Positions 6,409 through 11,187 of a stretch of DNA of 11,187 nucleotides are shown in pieces. The DNA comes from Euzebyaceae bacterium (GTDB lineage: Bacteria > Actinomycetota > Nitriliruptoria > Euzebyales > Egibacteraceae). The notes under the pieces were generated by a model. That model was not told the origin of the DNA, searched no databases, and saw only the letters and a program-made list of their open reading frames with translations. Each line of letters starts with the position of its first letter. Position 1 is the first letter of the stretch. Both the position numbers and the translations under genes were made by a program. The DNA is taken from contig JACCXR010000268.1 of NCBI GenBank assembly GCA_013696915.1, positions 1 to 11,187 on the forward strand, read 5' to 3'.

Positions 6409-6495
6409 CTACAGGAGCGTGGGAATAATGACGGTCGCGCCGACGGCCTGCAGGCCCTGAGGGGCCGCGGCGGATCGGAGCGGAGCAACCGTCAC
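6409..6495 (-). CDS. Possible 28-residue leader peptide rich in branched-chain residues
   Basis: A short frame starts with GTG at 6495, overlapping the upstream gene's TGA as GTGA, and ends TAG 108 bases before cimA. Its last nine residues are ATVIIPTLL, containing Val, two Ile and two Leu. The Ile codons are consecutive ATT, very uncommon in this GC-rich DNA where ATC dominates. The VIIP core recalls the Val/Ile-rich run of the enteric ilv leader peptide. Placed before an isoleucine-pathway gene, it suggests ribosome-mediated attenuation. Against this, no Shine-Dalgarno is seen, no promoter is evident upstream, the GTGA overlap could be chance, and the AT-rich patch could be a cimA -10 element. 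It may alternatively be a sixth operon cistron or not translated. Confidence 0.35.
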   Translation of the reverse strand: MTVAPLRSAAAPQGLQAVGATVIIPTLL

Positions 6496-7256
6496 GGTCG
6501 GAAGTGTGCCCGTTGCCGTGCCTCCCGACAAGCCGGACCCTGCACCGGTGCCCCGGACCCGGTCGTCTGCCGCGTCCGGCGGCCCGTCCCGAGGCCGCCA
6601 CCGGCGGGGCCTTGCGGGCGCCGGCGACGACGAGGGTCGAGACCGGCCCAGACGAACCAGGCCAGGCTGGCGATGAGCGCGACGGCCCACCAGCGGTGTG
6701 CCGCTGCCCATTGCGGTTCTCCGGGGTACACCCAGGGTCTGACGCCTTCAGGGATCAGCCACGTCAGGACCGTCAACCCCAGAAGGGCGGACGAGGCCGC
6801 GAGTCCGCCCGAGTTGCTGTCTCCCCATCGGATCACCGCCGCCGCGAGGGCGAGGGTGATCATGATGATGGTCGCGAGTTCGAGGGAGAGCAGCGCGACG
6901 GGCAGCGATGACGGTTCGGGCAGCGGCTTGCGCGCCGCCAGCCAGAGAGCCCCGGCCCACAGGGCCGTGGTCGGCAGGGCGACGAGGGCGACGCGCACCG
7001 TCCGGCGCAGCAGCAGAGGGGACGGCGTGCTGGCGGTGGTCCCCGCGGCGGCGTCGTCGAGCGCGAAGGCGGCGGCGACGGCCAGCAGGATGGCGGCGGC
7101 GCGCAGGGCGACGATCAGCTCCTCCGGGCCGCTGTAGGCGTCCTGTGCGCGGAGCCAGACCAGCAGGAGCGCGAGGCCGCCGGCGGGGGCGATCGGCGCC
7201 CAGCTGATCGCGGGGGCGAGCGGGCGGACCAGCCGGAGGGCTTGTCGCGGTGTCAC
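6492..7256 (-). CDS. Six-helix membrane protein, likely ABC transporter component
   Basis: No family is certain. The 254-residue product has six predicted transmembrane segments (about 17-35, 48-68, 86-107, 117-143, 152-168, 187-205). A basic, low-complexity tail of about 48 residues rich in Arg, Gly and Pro follows and probably faces the cytoplasm. Six helices and position directly after an ABC ATPase and a larger permease fit a second membrane subunit of an exporter. GTG at 7256 gives a 4-base GTGA overlap with the previous gene, matching the other junctions of this operon; GTG at 7262 is an alternative that adds two residues. It is the last large gene of the sigma-factor operon. Confidence 0.75.
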   Translation of the reverse strand: MTPRQALRLVRPLAPAISWAPIAPAGGLALLLVWLRAQDAYSGPEELIVALRAAAILLAVAAAFALDDAAAGTTASTPSPLLLRRTVRVALVALPTTALWAGALWLAARKPLPEPSSLPVALLSLELATIIMITLALAAAVIRWGDSNSGGLAASSALLGLTVLTWLIPEGVRPWVYPGEPQWAAAHRWWAVALIASLAWFVWAGLDPRRRRRPQGPAGGGLGTGRRTRQTTGSGAPVQGPACREARQRAHFRP

Positions 7257-8943
7257 GGGCACGCGACGAGCCTCCAGTCGGTTCCGCTGCTGCCGGCCTC
7301 CGTCGAGCCGGGGCCCCGCACATCTGCCGGCGGGCGGCCTGGCGCGGGGTAATCAGCGCCGAGCAGCGCGAGTGCCTCGTCGGTCGTGGTTGCCGGGTCG
7401 CTGAGCGTGTCCCAGTGCCGGTCGACCAGGCCCGCGATGTGGTCCGGTGCCTGTCGGAGGAGTTGGACGGCGACGGCCGCCTCCCATCCGCCGAAGTTCA
7501 GCGCACCGATCGGGTGAGCCGCCGGCCGCGCGAAGTAGATCTCGGGCGCAGGTGTGCCGGTGGCCGGCGCCGTGGTGCCGCCCTGGCGCTCGACCTCGTT
7601 CCGGAGGTACTCGGCGCTGCGTTCGCTGGTCTGTCCCGCGAGCCACAACGCCACCACCGACCGCGCCTGGCCCGCCGGGGTGCAGGCCTGGAGACCTTCC
7701 CCGACTTGACCCGGCAGCGCGTCGGCGGGCGACAGCGCCCCATCGGGAGACAGCCCGACCGCCAGTGCAGCGACGCCGAGCGCGAGCCCGAACTGGTACG
7801 CGCCTTCACCGGCGTTGCGGCCCCGCCACAGTCCGGGCCGCACCTCCGAGTGCGTGGGCTCCGCCGCGGTGCCGGGGCCTCCATGGTCGGCGAGGGACTC
7901 CAATCTCGTGCCCAGGAAGTCCTGGCGGACGGTGAGCGGTCGGGGGCGGGCGCGCTCGGGCAGCCGGGCGAGCACCGGCTCGACGGTCGCCGCCCAGCGG
8001 TCGACCCACGGCTCGTAGCCGGGCAGGGCGCAGTAGGTGACGTCGTCGCGCTGCTCGCAGTCCTGCGCCGCCGCGGCGGTGAGCTCCGCCGCGAGCGCGT
8101 TCGGGTCCTGTGCCGGATCGAGCGGGCGCAGCTGCGCGCCACCGGCCAGGAGCAGGACGAGCACGGCTGCTCCTGCGGTTGCGATCGTCGGCCGCGTGGC
8201 CGGGTGGCGCAGCAGTGCGACGCAGCCCAGCACGGCGACGAGGGCGACGAGGTAGGCCAGGTGCCAGCCGGTGGGCCGGATCAGCAGCTCGCGGGCGACG
8301 CCGTGCTGTCCGACGAAGGGCGCCAGCCACTTGACCCGTCCGCCGTACTCGCTGCCGCCGATGAGAAGGTTGACCGAGAACTCCAGGGCCGCCAAGCCCA
8401 CCACGACGACCGGGGCGACCGTCACCGACGGGGCCCAGCGCGCCAGCGCGACGCCGAGGCACCCGCCGAGCGCCACGAGCGCGGGGCCGGTGAGCAACTC
8501 GAACGGGTCGGGAGCCGTGACCGGGTCGGCCGCCAGCCGCCACAGCAGGAACGCACCCCCGAGCAGCCCGGCGAGTGCCACCACGCCGGCAACCGAGCAC
8601 AGGCTGGCGAGAGTCCGCACACGCGGCGGCGTCGGCATGGACGCCAGCAGCTCGTCCGTGGCCCGCCGGCGGCTGCGCAGGGCCGCGGCGTTGGTGGCGA
8701 GCAGGGTCGCTGCGGCCAGCACGAGCAGCGCCGCGCTGGCGGTGGTGTCGTCGCGGTTGAGCACCGGGGCGGTGGTCCGCGTCAGCGTGACCATGGTCAG
8801 CAGCGACAAGCCCGCACCGGCCAGCACGGTCGGGCGGGCGAGCAGCCGGCGTCCCTCGATCCTGGCAAGCACCCGCACACGTGCAGCGGCTCGCAGGCCT
8901 CCGTGCCGCCGGACGGGCCGGACGGTGTCTGGCGTCGCGGCGG

Positions 8944-8947
<4 letters not shown>
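7253..8947 (-). CDS. ABC permease-like protein with large C-terminal soluble domain
   Basis: This 564-residue protein has about seven hydrophobic helices in its first half (near 40-58, 71-90, 116-138, 152-170, 173-196, 229-246, 255-273). A C-terminal region of about 290 residues follows. If the N-terminus is cytoplasmic, an odd number of helices places that region outside the cell. It contains a close cysteine pair, Cys297 and Cys306, in DCEQRDDVTYCALPGYEPW, which could form a disulphide, and a Pro/Thr/Gly-rich end. No HExxH or other catalytic motif was found. Similar two-part proteins occur beside ABC ATPases in actinobacteria, so I read it as the permease of the exporter encoded here, perhaps with a sensing or partner-binding domain. 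GTG at 8947 overlaps the ATPase stop as GTGA. The same frame stays open upstream through the ATPase gene, but that part is not protein-like. Confidence 0.82.
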
Positions 8948-9803
<856 letters not shown>

Positions 9804-9807
<4 letters not shown>

Positions 9808-10622
9808 CGCCCACCCCCCACGTCGAACGACCCTCTGCGGGCCAAGAGCAGCGCGCCCGCCGCCCCGAGCAGCGCCGCGAACCACGCCTGCGCTCCCGCG
9901 CGGAACAGCATCAGCGCGTCGGCGCCGGGGACGGCCACCAGGGCGACGAGGCCAAGCCAGACGGCGGTCACGGCAGCGCTGGCCCTCACCGGCGACAGCC
10001 ACGACCCCAACACCAGGCTCACGGTCGTCAGCGCCAGCGCCGGCAGCAGCCAGCCCGCCGCCGTCCACGACAGCGCCGGCAGCAACGGCAGGGCCAGCAG
10101 GGCCAGCCCCACCGTGGTGCACAGCACCGCGGCCGCCCGGATCAGCAGCAGGCGAAGCCCGCTCATCGGGGCCCCGACCGTCAGCTCGTGCACCGGGTCG
10201 GCTAGGGGGCCGTAGGCGACCGCCACCCCGGCCACGGGCAGCAGCGGCGCCAGTGCGAGGAACAGCAGCAAGCCGCGGTCGTCGCCCGCCGCGGCGTGCG
10301 CCGCCGCCACCGTGAACGCGAGCGCGGCGACCACCGCCGCCCACCACGATCGCCGCAGAGAGGGGGTGGCCGCCAGCAGCCGCGCCGAGGGCGTCCCGAC
10401 GCCGACCCGGACCAGCAGGCGTTCCATGGGACCGCGTTGCGCGACGATCACGCGGTCCGCCACGCCGGACCAGCTGTCCTCCAGCCACGCCGGGTCGTCG
10501 GGCAGCAGGGCCCGGCAGGCGCCGCAGCCGCTCACGTGCGCCTCGATCGACAGGGCAGCGGCCAGGTCAGTGTCCCCGGCGAGGTAGCGGCGCAGCAGCG
10601 GCGCATCGACGTGCCAGCTCAT
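9804..10622 (-). CDS. Zinc-finger anti-sigma domain fused to a six-helix membrane module
   Basis: The first 45 residues carry an anti-sigma zinc motif, H29-x3-C33-x2-C36 in EAHVSGCGACRALLP, as in the zf-HC2/ZAS family that binds and silences ECF sigma factors. The gene follows the sigma gene directly with an ATGA overlap, the usual arrangement. The rest differs from a normal one-helix anti-sigma factor: six hydrophobic segments (about 93-111, 117-138, 157-182, 185-208, 214-236, 244-262) form a polytopic module of 180 residues resembling an ABC-2-type membrane domain in size and helix count. The linker (46-90) is probably cytoplasmic. The next gene, again overlapping by ATGA, is an ABC ATPase. 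I infer that the membrane part senses or joins the transporter and passes the state to the zinc domain. Direct inhibition of this sigma factor is inferred from synteny. Confidence 0.85.
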
Positions 10623-11149
10623 GTCAACTGCTCCCTCAGTCGCGACTTGGCCCGCATCAGCCGGGTCTTGACCGTGCCGACCGGGATGCCGAGGAGTCCC
10701 GCGGTCTCCCGCGCCGTCAGCCCGTCGAGCACCATGGCCTGCACAACGACCTGCAGCTCCGGTGACAGCCGGTCCATCGCCCGGCCGAGATCGCCGTAGC
10801 GGACCTCCAACAACGCCAGCTCCTCGGCCGAGGGCTCGTCGCGGTCAACCGATCTCGGCGGCGCGGTCACCCACCGGTTGGCCGGCCGGCGCAGCCCACT
10901 GATCAGTCGCCGGACGCCGATCGCCCAGATCCATGCGGCGACCTCGGCACGGGGGTCGAACCGTCCCGCAGAGCGCCACACCGCCACGAAAGTGTCCTGG
11001 ATCGCCTCGTCGACGAGGTCGCGGTCGGAGCAGCGCCGCGCCAGGCGAGCGCTCAGCCAGGGAGCGTGACGACGGTGCAGTTCCCGCAGTGCCGCCACAT
11101 CGCCCTCCGCAAGGGCGACCACCAGCTCGAGGTCCGTGTCCTCCATCAC
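10619..11149 (-). CDS. ECF-type RNA polymerase sigma factor
   Basis: A 176-residue (GTG start) or 175-residue (ATG at 11146) group IV sigma factor with only regions 2 and 4. Region 2 (about 17-88) includes DLVDEAIQDTFVAVWRSAGRFDP and the AAWIWAIGVRRLISGLRR helix that contacts the -10 element and core polymerase. A short linker rich in Pro, Asp and Glu follows. Region 4 (about 122-174) has LSPELQVVVQAMVLDGLTARETAGLLGIPVGTVKTRLMRAKSRL, a clear helix-turn-helix for the -35 element. It heads the operon and overlaps the anti-sigma gene by ATGA. No Shine-Dalgarno is visible before either start, so a leaderless message is possible. It probably drives its own operon as part of an extracytoplasmic response, with the signal unknown. 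Confidence 0.94.
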   Translation of the reverse strand: MMEDTDLELVVALAEGDVAALRELHRRHAPWLSARLARRCSDRDLVDEAIQDTFVAVWRSAGRFDPRAEVAAWIWAIGVRRLISGLRRPANRWVTAPPRSVDRDEPSAEELALLEVRYGDLGRAMDRLSPELQVVVQAMVLDGLTARETAGLLGIPVGTVKTRLMRAKSRLREQLT

Positions 11150-11154
11150 TCTGT

Positions 11155-11183
11155 CTATCGCAACCAGCGATCCCCGCGGTTCA
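11155..11183 (-). promoter_or_regulatory. Candidate ECF-type promoter of the sigma operon
   Basis: On the minus strand TGAACC (11183-11178) is followed after exactly 17 bases by CGATAG (11160-11155). The GAAC core at -35 and a CG-starting -10 resemble the general GGAAC / CGTC pattern of ECF promoters. Transcription would begin around 11148-11150, at or next to the GTG start, which agrees with the lack of a Shine-Dalgarno. The match is partial and rests on one site, so autoregulation is a hypothesis. Confidence 0.35.
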
Positions 11184-11187
11184 CGCC

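Noticed and set aside
6424..6429. Plus-strand -10 promoter (AATAAT, five of six matches to TATAAT)
   Set aside because: No plus-strand gene lies downstream; it would only make antisense RNA to the transporter genes.
5344..7137. Long plus-strand open frame of 597 codons
   Set aside because: It is antisense to cimA and the last membrane protein gene, with no recognisable domain. GC-rich codon bias leaves such antisense frames open.

Overview
This is a strongly GC-rich window from what looks like a high-GC actinobacterium (Actinomycetota). The signs are very GC-rich third codon positions, frequent GTG starts, a GluRS gene followed by its two substrate tRNAs, a fumarylacetoacetate-hydrolase-family gene close to gltX (as remembered from mycobacteria), and a citramalate synthase of the long LeuA-like type. 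The sequence alone does not settle the genus.

Left edge (1-695): the 3' part of a phage-type HNH endonuclease gene (plus strand; its true start lies outside the window) runs straight into the 3' end of tRNA-Glu(CTC). tRNA-Gln(CTG) follows 14 bases away. Both tRNAs are on the minus strand, directly downstream of gltX (696-2216). The enzyme and both tRNAs it would charge in a GatCAB-dependent organism therefore sit in one block.

Middle (2217-6300): a short divergent promoter region with a symmetric TAGGCTA serves gltX and a plus-strand pair, a small two-helix membrane protein and a PLP-dependent threonine-aldolase/beta-eliminating-lyase-like enzyme, coupled by TGATG. The lyase gene ends in an imperfect 51/49-base tandem duplication that reaches the stop codon of the convergent FAH-family hydrolase gene. 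Upstream of the hydrolase on the minus strand lies cimA, for (R)-citramalate synthase (isoleucine pathway). A perfect 8-bp inverted repeat lies between them.

Between cimA and the right-hand operon (6301-6495) there is a possible 28-codon leader ORF ending in Val-Ile-Ile-Pro-Thr-Leu-Leu, with two consecutive rare ATT codons. G+C-rich sequence that can form competing hairpins follows before cimA. This suggests attenuation by branched-chain amino acids, although the AT-rich patch could instead be a promoter element.

Right side (6492-11149, minus strand): five genes in the order ECF sigma factor, zinc-type anti-sigma domain fused to a six-helix membrane module, ABC ATPase, large permease-like protein with a long C-terminal soluble domain, and a six-helix membrane protein. 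Every junction is a 4-base ATGA or GTGA overlap, so the set is probably made in a coupled way. The most interesting system here is this self-contained module, in which the anti-sigma factor itself looks like part of a membrane transporter. A plausible ECF-type promoter (TGAACC, 17 bases, CGATAG) lies immediately upstream at the window edge. The natural model is an envelope-stress or peptide/antibiotic-sensing exporter that controls its own sigma factor, but the substrate and signal cannot be read from the sequence.
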